Below, piece by piece: positions 44,903-56,670 of a stretch of 64,000 nt of DNA. Location of the stretch: NCBI RefSeq assembly GCF_027579695.1, contig NC_083577.1:59210241-59274240 (forward strand), written 5' to 3'. The position numbers and the translations under genes are program-made. Positions within the stretch are counted from its first letter, which is position 1. Each line of letters opens with the position of its first letter. The notes under the pieces were generated by a model. It did not search any database, had not been told where the DNA came from, and saw only the letters and a list, made by a program, of their open reading frames with translations. The stretch comes from Neoarius graeffei (taxonomy: Eukaryota; Chordata; Actinopteri; Siluriformes; Ariidae).

Positions 44903-45244
44903 GAGAAAGGTCTGTTAAACGGGAAGTTTCATTTCAAAAGAAGAGTGTGACCATTTTCTCTTGTCCCAGTAGTTTTTAACAAGTATTTTTAGCATAAAAT
45001 GTGTTCACCATTTTAATTGTAACATTTCACTTTAAAAGCCTTATTCATTTACATAGATTTTAAAAAATGAGATTAATCGCGATTAAATTTTTTAATCGTT
45101 TGACAGCCCTATTCAGTATATGTTCCATATGTTATTTCATAGTTTTGATGTCATCAGTTTTATTCAACAATGTAGAAAACAGCCAGAATACAGAAAAAGC
45201 TTTGAATAAGTAGGGGTGTCCAAATTTTTGATAGGTACAGTATA

Positions 45245-46250
45245 TCATATTTATATTCTCTTTGAGAATGTCTGAGGCACTTCCTGGTGACTAACACAGG
45301 GACAAGTAGTTTCATCTCCGTTTAATAAATCATCAAATAAAGGTTCGTTTGTTCATAATGTCATATTGACCTCCAATATTCCAGTAAATATCCTGTCATT
45401 CTTTCTGGCGATGCAATTGATCCTGTTTATTTTCAGAAATGGCACAGTGGTTTTTTGAGAAGGGGTGCATTTACAGCTGTTAAATGGCTGCTCTTAGTGC
45501 CAGACTACCACACTGTGGATAAGAGGAGAAAGCTATTTGATCATGTGTTATACTGTGTGTGTACTCCATGACTACCAAGGTCAGTGTAAGATTGCCCTTG
45601 GCCAAGTCTAGACGCCCACAGCAGGCTCCAAACCATAGCCAGGATCCCTCTCATGCTCACCCTCTGGTCCGTGCTTACATGCCACACACCAGTCTGCAAT
45701 CATACATACCTTTTTTTTTTATTATTATTGATGTGCTGCACTGAGTTGTGAATTGCTGTTATTCTCTGAAAATGTACTCTGTATGCTCTGTATTCTAGTG
45801 TGCCTAGAAGCCCCAACATGAGATTAATTTCCTCCCTCAAGCCAGACTGTGAGGCACAATTATGTACTAACTGAAGTTGTTTTGCCCCAGACGGGTTTGG
45901 TAATGAGACAAAGAGTGCCATGGGGCTGAACAGAGTTCATTCCTTTTTCTCACTTGTGTAAACCCTAAAGCTTTCCTGAATTACTCCTCAGCAGGGATCC
46001 AAACAAACCACTGGCACAGATTTGGAACTAGCAGAAGAGGGCAGGGACGATGGAGTAAAGAGACAAGATTGACTTTGCCAAGAAACTATCTTCAACAGCA
46101 TGTAATGAGAACAGAATCAATAAAGAGAATTTGTGCTGAAAGTAAAGAAGAGGCAACAAAGTGAGTATGGAGGAAAAAACAAATGGAAGTTGGGAAAAGA
46201 AGAATCAGTGGAGTACATGGTCCTGCAGTTGTAAGAGATGTGGAAACAAG
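45245..46250. other. Intergenic, nothing recognised
   Basis: No family or exon recognised. Short chance ORFs only. Confidence 0.4.
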
Positions 46251-46254
46251 ACAA

Positions 46255-46560
46255 GATCGGATAGATAACACATTATTGATTACCAAGAGGGGAAATTTGG
46301 ATGTTCACAGCAGCAGAAAGACAGGCAGTAAAGTATACATAAGAAACAAAGTCCAAAAAAATTTTAAATACTATCATGTATAAGATGATAATGAGCAATA
46401 AAAACAACAAATGAGCAAACAACTGTACATGTAGTGCAAAAAGATATGATAGTGAGCAATAAACAAATGAACAAAACTGGTTGAGGTAGTGTCCAAGTGT
46501 AGTGCAAAATGGCATGATAAAGAGCAGTAAACAAGTGACCAAAACAGGTTGAGGCGTCTA
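46255..46560 (+). repeat. Dispersed AT-rich repeat, copy 1 (CAGCAGAAAGACAGG type)
   Basis: Contains TTATTGATTACCAAGAGGGG, CACAGCAGCAGAAAGACAGG and ATGAGCAATAAAAACAACAA. The same order of motifs recurs at 49545-49750, on the other side of a Tc1-like element. Looks like a retroposon body; no tRNA-like head identified. Confidence 0.55.
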
Positions 46561-46879
46561 AAGTGTTCGATATTTAAGAAACCAAAGTAGGAATATAAAT
46601 TAAATTGTCTGGGTTAGGAATAAATGTGTGTTTTGCCAAGGTGTATGTACAGTGCCTTGCAAAAGTATTCATCCCCCTTGGTGTTTGTTCGGTTTTGTTG
46701 CATTACAAGATGGAATTAAAATGGATTTTTGGAGGGTTAGTACCATTTGATTTACACATCATGCCTACCACTTTAAAGGTGCACATTGCTTTTTTTTATT
46801 GTGACACAAACAATAATGAAGATGAAAAAACAGAAATCTGGAGTGTGCATAAGTAACTCCCACCCACCCCCCAAAAAAG

Positions 46880-49091
46880 TCAATACTTTGTAGAGCCACC
46901 TTTTGCTACAATTGCAGCTGCAAGTCTCTTGGGGTATGTCTCTATTAGCTTAGCACATCTAACCACTGGGATTTTTGCCCATTCCTCAAGGCAAAACTGC
47001 TCCAACTCCTTCAAGTTAGATGGGTTGTGTTGGTGTACAGCAATCTTCAAGTAATGCCACAGATTCTCAATTGGATTGAGGTCTGGGCTTTGATGAGGCC
47101 ATTCCAAGACATTTAAATGTTTCCCTTTAAACCACTCCAGTGTAGCTTTAGCAGTATTTTTAGGGTCATTGTCCTGCTAGATCATGAACCTTCGTCTCAG
47201 TCTTAAACCTCTGGCCAACTCAAACAGGTTTTCCTCCAGAATTGCCCTGCATTTAGTGCCATCCATCTTTCCTTCAGTCCTGACCAGCTTTCCTGTCCCT
47301 GCAGATGAAAAACATCCCCATAGCATGATGCTGCCACCACCATGCTTCATTGTAGGGATGGTGTTCTCAGGATGTTGGGTTTGCGCCACACATGGCATTT
47401 CCCATGATGGCCAAAAAGTTCAATTTTTGTCTCATTTGACCAGAGAATCTTCCATGTGTTTGGGGAGTCTGCCACGTGCTGTTGGCAAGGCAAGGCAAGT
47501 TTATTTATATAGTGCATTTCATACACAGTGGCAGTTCAATGTGCTTTACAGAGGTAAAAGCAAAACAGTAAACAATAGAAAATAAAATTACATAAAATAA
47601 AGGGGGAAGAAGAGAGAAAGTTCAGTAAAAACAGCAGAATAAAATGGAATAAAAGTTAAGTAAAGTTTAAGACATGCAAAGACTGTAAAAGTTAAGTAAA
47701 GTTTAAAACATGTAAAGATGATGATATTTATCAATTAGCAGAAAGCATCTGAAAACAGCTTGGTCTTTAATCTAGATTTGAAGATGCCAACAGCAGGAGC
47801 ATTTTTAATGTCCTCTGGGAGTTGGTTCTATAGCTGTACTGCATAGTAGCTAAAAGCTGCTTCACCACACTTTGTTTTAACAACAGGTTTTACCAGTAAA
47901 TTTTGCTGCTGCGATCTGGTAGATCTGATCGGGTTAGGCCGCTGCAACATATCAGGTAATTGGGCCCTGTACCATTTAGATATTTGTACACCAGCAGCAA
48001 TGCTTTAAAGTCAATTCTGTAGCTTACTGGAAGCCAGTGAAGGGACCTTAGAACTGGAGTAATGTGCTCTGTTCTTTTTGTTCGTGTGAGAACCCTAGCC
48101 GCTGCATTTTGAACCAGCTGAAGTCGTTTGATGGTCTTTTTTGGCAGGCCTGTGAAAAGGCCATTGCAGTAATCAACCCTACTAGAGATGAAGGCATGTA
48201 TAAGTTTTTCCAGATCATTTTTTGACATAAGTCCTCTTAGTTTGGAAATGTTTTTTAGGTGATAAAATGACAATTTAGTGATTGCTTTCATGTGACTGTC
48301 AAAGATTAGCTCGCTGTCAATGAAAACACCAAGATTTTTAACCATATCTTTTGTTTTAATCCCCTTTGTGTCAAGAATAGTGGTAATCCTGAGTCTTTCA
48401 TCTTTTTTCCCAAATAGAATTACTTCTGTTTTATCTGTGTTCAGCTGGAGAAAATTTTGTGACCTCCAGTTGTTGATTTGGTCGATACACTGGTAGAGAC
48501 ATTCAAGGGGGGCATAATCATTAGGTGATAGAGCAAAATAAATTTGGGTGTCATCTGCATAGCAGTGATACAAAATTGAGTTGTTCTTGATAATTTGTCC
48601 AAGTGGGAGCATATAAAGGTTGAATAGTAATGGTCCAAGGATCGACCCCTGGGGGACACCACAGGTCAAGGACATTGATGTTGAAACCATGAAATGTTGT
48701 TGGGCAAACTCCAAATTTGTTTTTTTAAGCAATGACTCTTTTCTGGCCACTCTTCCATAAAGCTCCACTCTGTGGAGTGTACGGCTTAAAGTGGTCCTAT
48801 GGACAGATACGCCCATCTCTGCTGTGGATCTTTGCAGCTCCCTCAGCATTATCGTTGGTGTCTTTGTTGCATCTCTGATTAATGCCTTCCTTGCCTGGTC
48901 TGTGAGTTTTGGTGGGTGGCCTTCTCTTGTTGGGTTTGTAGTGGTGGCATATTCTTTCCATTTTGCTATAATGGATTTAATGGTGCTCCCTGGGATATTC
49001 AAAGTTTGGGATATTTTTTATGACCCAACCCTGATCTATACTTCTCCACAACGTTGTCTCTGACCTGTTTGGAGTGCTCCTTGGTTTTCAT
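46880..49091 (-). pseudogene. Tc1-like transposase, interrupted by a LINE
   Basis: The start ATG at 49091 is followed by frameshifts. HTH sequence appears as NIPGSTIKSIIAKWKEY (about 49000), then PTREGHPPKLTDQARKALI and VHRTTLSRTLHRVELYGRVA, up to KKTNLEFAQQHF. The LINE at 47488-48697 cuts here. The remainder has MKHGGGSIMLWGCF, KYRAIL-like KCRAILEENLF, a broken segment near 47110-47180, and [15 protein letters not shown] with the catalytic Glu, ending GGSTKY. The segment with the first catalytic Asp is disrupted. Confidence 0.88.
47488..48697 (-). mobile_element. L2-type LINE, 5'-truncated, inside a Tc1 transposase gene
   Basis: Reverse strand: [36 protein letters not shown] (RT active site), QLNTDKTEVILFGKKDERL, VKNLGVFIDSELIFDSHMK, SSRVDYCNGLFTGLPKKT and HITPVLRSLHWLPVSYRID. 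The 3' end is GCACTATATAAATAAACTTG followed by CCTTGCC repeats. TGTTGGC-like flanks near 47479 and 48698 are a likely short target duplication. The frame is open for over 250 codons. Confidence 0.88.
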
Positions 49092-49544
49092 GTTGTTTGC
49101 TTTGTAGTGTTGCAGAGTCAGGGTCCTTCCGGAACAGGTTGATTTATACAGATGTCATGTGACAGATCATGTGACACTTTGATTGCATACAGGTGGATCT
49201 TAATCAACTAATTATGTGACTTATGAAGTGAATTGGTTGGACCAGCTCTTATTTAGGGGTTTCATACGAAAGGGGGTGAATACTTATGTGCACTCCAGAT
49301 TTCTGTTTTTTCATCTTAATTATTATTTGTGTCACAATAAAAAAACAATGTGCACCTTTAAAGTGGTAGGCATGTTGTGTAAATCAAATGGTGCTAACCC
49401 TCCAAAAATCCATTTTAATTACAGCTTGTAATGCAGCAAAACATGACAAACACCAAGAGGGATGAATACTTTTGCAAGGCACTGTAGCTTGGAAGGAAGG
49501 TCAGGGAGTGACAACTAGAGAAAAAGGTACAAAGGAGCACCTCA

Positions 49545-49750
49545 ACACTTTATTGATCCACAGGTAGGGAAAGTCGGATGTTAACAACAGCAGAAAGACA
49601 GGGTAAGAAGTATAGATAAAGATACAGTACAAAAATATAAAATATAAAAATACTATAATGTAATATAGTAATGAGCAATAAAAAAAACCAACAACAAATG
49701 AGCAAACAGCTGTACAAGATATGATAAAAGATATGATAAGAAGGTTTAGT
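49545..49750 (+). repeat. Dispersed AT-rich repeat, copy 2
   Basis: TTTATTGATCCACAGGTAGG, ACAACAGCAGAAAGACAGGG and TAATGAGCAATAAA match copy 1 at 46255-46560 in order. The two copies flank the Tc1-like element. Confidence 0.55.
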
Positions 49751-49911
49751 TACACACAGTTATACAACAGCAATCAACAAACAAAACATAAAATTCAGCC
49801 CAGTTTTCAAGTGCATCAACAGATTGTCAGAAATGGTACAATAAGCTTTTGTTCCATTTTTATATGAATGTATGTGAATTAATGTATTGATGCTGTTATA
49901 CTTGCCTGAAG

Positions 49912-52900
49912 GGGGACAAGTAGCAAACCTTCACGTGGTGTCCCTTGTTAATCTGGCATCGCCAGAGACCAATTGCTACAACACACGGAGAGTGCAAAAC
50001 TTCAGGGGTGGTAAAAGGATAGACCCTCGGCCCCGACCATGGCTTCCTTTAAAATCTGCACCTTCAATGCAGAAGGAATGTCCCAAGACAAATCAGTCCT
50101 CCTGTCACAAATGGACGTGGATTTTTTTTGTGCCTCCAAGAGACCCATAAAAATACCACACCCCCTAACATCCCAGGAATGGCTTTGATAATCCACCGCT
50201 CTAGCCAGACTCACGGAAGTGCTATCTACGCTCGGGACTCATCCATCCTTTCCCAGAGCAAGGATTGCACATTGAATGGGATCGAAATACTTCGCGTGGA
50301 AACTGAGAAAGTCACCTTAATCTCGGTGTATAAGCCACCACCGATCCCGTTTGAATGGCCCGCTAATTTTGACTTTGGAAATAAGGTTTTATTGGGGATT
50401 TCAATAGCCATAATACCTTATGGTGCTATGACCATAATAACAATGAGGGTGAAGCAGTCGAGGAATGGGCCCTAAACAACAACTTGACGCTACTCCACAG
50501 CGCAAAGGATAAACCATCTTTCTCTAGAGCTAGATGGAAACAAGGGTACAACCCAGACCTCGTCTTTGTATCCTCGCAACATCGTCACAACTTCGAAAAA
50601 TCAGTTATGAGCCCCATACCAAAATCACAACACAGACCAATCTTGGTCGAAGCTAAGCCCGTTTTACGACCAAGGGTTACCACCAAGCCCATGCCACGCT
50701 TCAACTTCTGTAAAGCAAACTGAGACAACTTCCCTGCAGAGTTAGATGAAAGTGTTGCTGCTATACCACCAGCATCGCAGCACTATGAAAATTTCCAGAA
50801 GCTTGTATGGGATTGTGCTAAGCGCAACATTCCCAGAGGATGTAGGAAAGAATACATCCCAGGTCTAAACACCGAAAGCAGAGAAGTCTTTGATGAGTAT
50901 GTGCGTGCATATAATGCAGATCCATTCACAGAGAATACGATAGAACTGGGCAAAGTCCTCATCGCACTTGTTAGTGATGAGAGAAAGGTGCGATGGAAAG
51001 AAACCATAACCAGCACGGACTTAACTCACAATAGCAGGAAGGCGTGGAATATGATTAGGAAACTTGATTGCAACAAGGAGCCGCCAAGACGATCTGCTGC
51101 GGTGACACCAAACCAAGTCGCGAACCAGCTCTTGATGAATGGAAAACCCATCAACAAAGAAAGAGGATGTCTACAGAAGATGAAAAATGAAATGGCACGC
51201 GTCATGAACACCTGTGACGACCAATTCAAACCATTCACGATTGAAGAAGTAAATGCAGCTATAAAACAACTAAAGCCAGGAAAAGCTGCAGGACTTGATG
51301 GAATCCCTCTGGAGACTGTTCAGCACTTCGGAGGACGAACCAGGAACTGGCTTGTAAGCTTCTTCAACTCGTGTGCGACATCCTACACCATTCCCAAGAT
51401 ATGGCGAAAATCGAGGGTTGTTGCTCTTCTGAAACCAGAGAAAGAGCCCGAAGATCCTAAGAGTTATCACCCAATCTCACTCTTGTGTGTACTCTATAAA
51501 GTAAACGAGAGATTGTTATTGGAGCGAATAGCACCCTCAGTTGAAGATCAACTAATCCCCGAACAAGCAGGGTTTCGACAAGGTAAATCGTGCTGCGGGC
51601 AGGTTCTAAATCTCACGCAGTACATCGAAGATGGCTTCGAGGCTAAATAGATCACTGGCGCTGTGTTTGTGGACCTGTCTGCAGCTTACGACATGGTGAA
51701 CCATAGGTCATTGCTCATGAAGTTAGCCAAGACAGTAAGCAACATCCCAACTGTCCGAATTATAGAGTCTTTGTTGACAAACAGAAGATTCTTTGTCGAA
51801 ATGGATGGAAGGAACAGCCCCTGGAGGAGCCAAAAGAACGGCCTACCACAGGGCTCTGTCCTATCCCCGATATTATTTAATATTTACACGAACGATCAGC
51901 CAGTCTTCAACAATGTCAGAAGATTTCTGTATGCTGATGATTTGTGTCTAGCGACACAATCTGATAGTTTCAAGACTATCCAACAAAGGCTAACTGAATC
52001 ACTTGAGGCACTGACCAAATACTATACAAAATGGTCCCTGAATGCAAACCCAGGAAAGACTCAAGTTTGCACTTTCCACCTGAATAACAAGGAATCCAAG
52101 ACCACCCTGGATATCAGATGGAACGGCAAGCTGCTTAAGAACACCAAGCACCCCATTTACTTAGGAGTGACCTTGGACAGGACACTGTCATTCAGGGAAC
52201 ACATCCTTAAGTTAAAGAAGAAGATCTCCAGCAGAAACAACTTGCTGGCCAAACTGGGAAACTCTAACTGGGGAGCCGACGCCAACACCATCCGAACAAC
52301 AGCTTTAGCACTGTGCTATTCAGTTGCTGAATACTGCGCTCCTGTTTGGGCTAGGTCTGCACATGCCAACAAAGTAGACCCCTCACTGAATAGTGCATAC
52401 CGCACCATAACAGGAACCATGCGTGCGACCCCACTGCCAAGCTTGTATAGGCTGTCAGGCATTGCACCGCCCAACGTACGACGAGAAGCTCTGTCTCATG
52501 CAGAGCGGTTCAAGCAGGCCAACGATGAGCGCCATTCACTTCACCAGCACCAGGAAGTACCTCGCCGTCTTGCCTAGTGCAAGAGCTTCATCACCGTTGA
52601 ACCTCTCGACCCTGCTCAGACATCAAATTTCCGTCTTGAAAGATGGAAAGACCTAGACGACGCCGATCTCAACGCAGCGCTTCCCAAACATCAAGAGCAG
52701 TTGCCAACAGGAAGCTCTCTCAGTTGTAAGGACTGGGTGACATTGAACCGGGCAAGGAGTAAAGTGGGTAAAACGAAGAAGAACCTGGCACGTTGGGGTA
52801 TTGTGACAGATGCAAGATGTCCCTGCAGCGAAGAACAGACGATGGACCACATCTTACGGGACTGTCCACTAGGTCCTCACTGCTCTGATGTGGACCTAAG

Positions 52901-52961
52901 AGAAGTCACCAACACCGCCATCTCCTGGATAAAGCACTATCGTGACAAGATATGATGATGA
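49912..52961 (+). mobile_element. Full-length 3 kb LINE with endonuclease and RT
   Basis: CTTGCCTGAAG is duplicated exactly at 49901-49911 and 52962-52972. The element starts GGGGGACAAGTAGCAAACCT-like at 49912, has a 130 bp leader, one long ORF and a (ATG)n tail (GATATGATGATGA). Both ends fit the duplication, so the 5' end is complete. Clade uncertain: jockey/I group by the protein. Confidence 0.9.
50039..52955 (+). pseudogene. LINE polyprotein (AP endonuclease plus RT), few lesions
   Basis: Starts MASFKICTFNAEGMSQDKSV. Frame slips occur in a T8 run near 50112 and near 50395. The endonuclease motifs are LQETHKN, VYKPPP, GDFNSHN (read across the second slip) and NPDLVFV. The RT part has LKPGKAAGLDGIPLE, PISLLCVLYK, QAGFRQGKSC, FVDLSAAYDMVNHR, GLPQGSVLSPILFNIYTND and the active site FLYADDLCLA at about 51935. 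A C-terminal Cys/His motif CPCSEEQTMDHILRDC lies near 52820. In-frame stops occur only at TGA 50721, TAG 51648 and TAG 52574. Such light damage over 970 codons suggests a recent insertion. Confidence 0.9.
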
Positions 52962-53229
52962 CTTGCCTGAAGCTACAGTATGACTTAGCTCAGGGGTTAT
53001 TTTATAGTACAATTTTATCATTATTTAATATACAGTACTTCACACTATTTATTCTATAAAAACATTGACTAAAATTAATACACTTACTGAAATAAAATTA
53101 TTAATTCTCAATGTCTCTTTCCAAAGATGAAATATTTCGCATTAATTGTCAAATATTAGTGATAACAGTGAAACTACTGCATTAGCCATTACTAAATTTT
53201 CTCTTCATATCTCTCGTTGACCAAATTTA

Positions 53230-53750
53230 CACTCACCAGCCACTTTATTAGGAACACCCATACACCTGCTGTTTGATGCCGTTATCTAATCAGCCGATCC
53301 CTTGACAGCAGCACAGTGCATCAAATCATGCAGATACAAATCAAGAGCTTCAGTTAATCTTCACTTCAAACATCAGAATGGGAAAAATTGTGATCTCTGT
53401 GACTTTCACTGTGGCATGGGTGTATTTCAGAAACTGCTGATCTCCTGGGGTTTTCACACACAACAGTCTCTAGAGATTACACACATTGGTGCGAAAAACA
53501 AAAACACTGAGTGAGCGACAGTACTGTAGGTGGAAACGTCTTGTTGATAAGAGAGGTCAGAGGAAAATAGCGAGATTAGTTTGAGCTGCCAGGAAGGATA
53601 TAGCAACTCATAGCAACTCTTTACAACCATGATGAGCAGAAAAGCATCTCAGCATGCAACAGCAGAAGACTACATTGGGTTCCAGTCCTGCAGCCATGAA
53701 CAGGAATCTTAGGATCAAGAACAAGTTCCTATTAAAGTGGCTGGTGAGTG
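53230..53750 (+). mobile_element. Tc1-like deletion derivative (CACTTTATTAGGAACACC type)
   Basis: Ends CACTCACCAGCCACTTTATT and AAAGTGGCTGGTGAGTG, flanked by TA (53228-53229 and 53751-53752). The interior retains transposase HTH sequence (FQKLLISWGFHTQQSLEITH near 53428) but lacks the catalytic region. Same family as the fold-back element at 8466. Confidence 0.85.
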
Positions 53751-53754
53751 TATA

Positions 53755-55185
53755 TTTCATAACTTATCAGTACAACTATCAAAACAACACAAACACAACT
53801 CCAGATAAGGTATTTTATTAAAACACTAAGCATTACTATTCTTCTAACAAGAACACTTGATGTTCACATTATCGTGCTTACCTTCTGTGTGGTCAAGTAA
53901 TAGAAGACCTTATAATTAGGGGGCGTGGGATAGTTACATTTGGATTCAGACATTTTCATGATATATTACTCCAGTTACATTTCAGATCTCAGTGTTACTC
54001 TGCCAAACATATTGCAAATTTAGTAGCTACTGTTAATAAGCTTCTTTTTTACAGGTTTTTTGTGATGGAATGGGGTATAAAGTGGTGGTAGTGTGTTGCA
54101 TGCAGTGTGTTATGATGGATGTGTGTGGTGAGCAGGGCGCAGCAGGGCAGCTGAAGCTGTCACCTTCTGTTACTGTGACTGTTCTTCTACCAGAACGTGA
54201 CAGCTGCTCCTAAACAGACAGATACAGCAAGAGGGCCAGGAACTCTTCTCTCATCCATGCACAACTCTACATGAGAGCAACACTGGACGGAAATCAGGAG
54301 GCCTGATATTAAATATTCATTTGAACTCTAGCTCATCCCCTGTGCAAACCACTCAGTGAAAGCAGCTGTCACCAAAACATTGGCGACAGAGATGAGAGAG
54401 AGGAAAAAAGAGATGATGGAGTATCAAATACAAATGAGGCACATACATCAAACAGGCATTTTTCAAAGCCGTTGATATCATTTGTGTAAGAATCTGATCA
54501 TTCTCACAATTTCCAAATCAATGTCTGACTATAGACTGATATCATCTGTAGTGTTTCTTAATGGCCTGTTAAATCAACCATTTGGATATTTGACAGGACA
54601 AATTAAATGTAAGATAAATATGCAAGGAAACATCTTAAAATCATGTGGCTTAGTGAGTGCTACTGAGTGATATTGCCAGCCTGTCTGTATGTAAATTAGT
54701 GTGTTAGGTGACACAGCAGATGCTTTTGGTAAGCGAGCAGGGAGTCCAATAAGTTGTTATAATAAGAAGCAGCTGCCGCTCAGGCTACAAGACGAGAGGT
54801 GAATGTGACCAAAGTTAATGAAAACATGGCATGGACAGATGGTGATGCCCTGTTTTTGAGAAGACCTTCATGTATCCTGTTCTTTACATGTGTCCTGTCT
54901 GTAAAAAAAAAAAAAATCGCAACACGTGATATATTCACCCAGATCTGGTGATTAAAAATGTTAGGGGGAAAAAAAACTACTAGCAAGGGAAAAAAATAAA
55001 TAATTAACCCCAAACACCCCCCACCCACCCCCGCCAAAGAAGGATTCTTAAATGGTTATATACTGTAGATTAGCTGAGGGTTTTTGGCTTCTTAAGCCCT
55101 TTCAAAAATGAAAATGCTGTTTTAGACTTCTACATAGAGAGAAGAACCTGCAATAGATTTAACTTCTATTTTTTCATCTAAGAGT
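53755..55185. other. Intergenic, nothing recognised
   Basis: No named repeat or supported exon. Includes A-rich runs near 54905 and 54970. Confidence 0.4.
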
Positions 55186-56670
55186 CTAAGTTCTACTGAT
55201 TCCAAAAAAGTTGGAACATTGTGTAAAACGGAAATAAAAACAGAATGCAATGATTTGCAAATCTTTTTTTATACCTATATTCAGTTGAATAACACACAAA
55301 AACAAGATATTTAATGTTCAAACTGAGAAACTATATTGTTGTTTGTAAATATATACTCATTCTGAACTTGAAGCCTGCAACACATTCCAAAAAAAGTTGG
55401 GACAGGGGGAACAAAAGACTGGGAAAGTTGTGGAATGCTCAAAAACACCCATTTGGAACATTCTGCAGGTAAGAGGTGATAATATCATGACGGTATTAAA
55501 GGGGCAGCCTCGAAAGACTCGGATGTTCACAAGAAAGGATGGGGTGAGGCTCACCACTTTGTGAAAAACTGCATGGGCAAATAGTCCAACAGTTTAAGTA
55601 CAACGTTTCTCAACATACAGTTGTAAGGAATTTAGGGATTTCACCATCAACAATCCATAACATCAAAAGATTCAGAGAATCCAGAGAAATCTCTGCACAT
55701 AAAGGGTAAGGTCAAAAACCAGCATTGAACACAACACCCGTAACCTTTGAAATCTGGCATGATTGTATAAAAGATGTTACTACATGGACTTGGGAACACT
55801 TCGGAAAACCATTGTCAGTAAACACAGTTCATTGCTGCATCTGCAAAAGTCGTATATCAACAACATCCAGAAATGCCGGCAACTTCTCTTGGCCTGAGCT
55901 CATCTGAGATGAACTGACACAAAGTGGAAAAATGTACTGTGGTCTGACGAGTCCACATTTCAGATTGTTTTTGGAAATCATAAATGCTGTGTCCTCTGGG
56001 CTAAAGAGGAAAGGGACCATCCAGACTGTTATCAGCACAAAGTTCAATAGCCAACATCTGCGAAGGCACCATTAATGCTGAAAGGTACCTACAGGTTTTG
56101 TAGCAACATATGTTGCCATCAGAACAACATCTTTTACAGGGACTTCCCTCCTTATTCCAGCAAGACAATGCCAAGCCATTTTCAGCATGTGTTACAACAG
56201 CATGGCTTCATAGTAAAAGAGTGCGGGTGCTAAACTGGCCTGCCTGCTTCCCATGGAAGCTGTATGGCACATTATGAAGCACAAAATACGACAACAGAGA
56301 TGCTGGACTTTTGAGTTACTGAAGTCGTATATCAAGCAAGAATGGGAAAGAATTTTACATTAAGAGCTTCAACAGTTAATGTCCTCAGTTCCCAAATGCT
56401 TACTGAGTGTTGTTAAAAGAAAAGGTGATGTAACACAGTGGTAAACATGCCTCGTCTCAACTTTTTTGGAATGTAGTTGCAGGCAACAAAATTCAGAATG
56501 ACTGTATATTTACAGAAAAACAATAAAGTTTATCAGTTTGAACATTACATATCTTGTCTTTGTATTGTAGTCAATTGAATATAGGTTGAAACAGATTTTG
56601 CAAATCATTGCATTCTGTTTTTATTTACATTTTGCACAGCATCTCAACTTTTTTTGGCATTGAGGTTGTA
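55186..56670 (+). mobile_element. Decayed Tc1/mariner-type element (CCAAAAAAGTTGG type)
   Basis: Outer inverted ends ATTCCAAAAAAGTTGGAACA (55199) and CTCAACTTTTTTTGGCATTG (56643), with long inner pairing: AATGCAATGATTTGCAAATC against GCAAATCATTGCATTC. A second inverted pair lies inside (TTCCAAAAAAAGTTGGGACA near 55386 and CTTTTTTGGAATGTAGTTGC near 56461). Transposase relics run forward from about 55530 to 56440, for example TGGTCTGACGAGTCCACATT near 55940 and CAGCAAGACAATGCCAAGCC near 56158. Every frame is broken. Confidence 0.8.

Larger units (their letters stand above)
42782..45111. mobile_element. hAT MITE (TAGGGCTGTCAAA ends) hosting two other elements
   Basis: Ends TAGGGCTGTCAAAGTTAACG and AATCGTTTGACAGCCCTA. 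The exact 8 bp duplication TTCAGTAT (42774-42781 and 45112-45119) identifies hAT. Inner ends carry the TTTATCGCGATTAA and TTAATCGCGATTAAA motif. The host part is about 0.37 kb without genes; 1025 bp and 938 bp insertions fill the rest. Confidence 0.92.
32754..45241. mobile_element. Short Tc1-like non-autonomous element, copy 2, hosting a 12 kb nest
   Basis: Ends CCAGTCAAAAGTTTGGAGAC (32754) and GGTGTCCAAATTTTTGATAG (45220) are inverted. Host pieces lie at 32754-32954 (GAGCGGTTCTTGACATAATA), 39070-39146 (TTTTGATGAGGCATACCTGT), 42645-42781 (CCTCATGAAGCTGGTTAAGA) and 45112-45241 (CATAGTTTTGATGTCATCAG), in the order expected from copy 1 at 13614-22297, reversed. The host is only about 0.55 kb. 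The other 11.9 kb came from an L2-type LINE, a gypsy element, Harbinger, two hAT elements, two P-like pieces and a TA-target element. Confidence 0.85.
46650..49484 (-). mobile_element. Tc1-like transposon split by an L2-type LINE
   Basis: Ends CAGTGCCTTGCAAAAGTATT and AATACTTTTGCAAGGCACTG flanked by TA (46648-46649 and 49485-49486). Inner inverted pairing continues (TTTAAAGGTGCACATTG with CAATGTGCACCTTTAAA). Without the 1.2 kb LINE the element is about 1.6 kb. Confidence 0.93.

Noticed and set aside
47890..49002. Treating the 370-codon ORF as one functional gene
   Set aside because: The two halves belong to a Tc1 transposase and an inserted LINE; the fusion is explained by the insertion.
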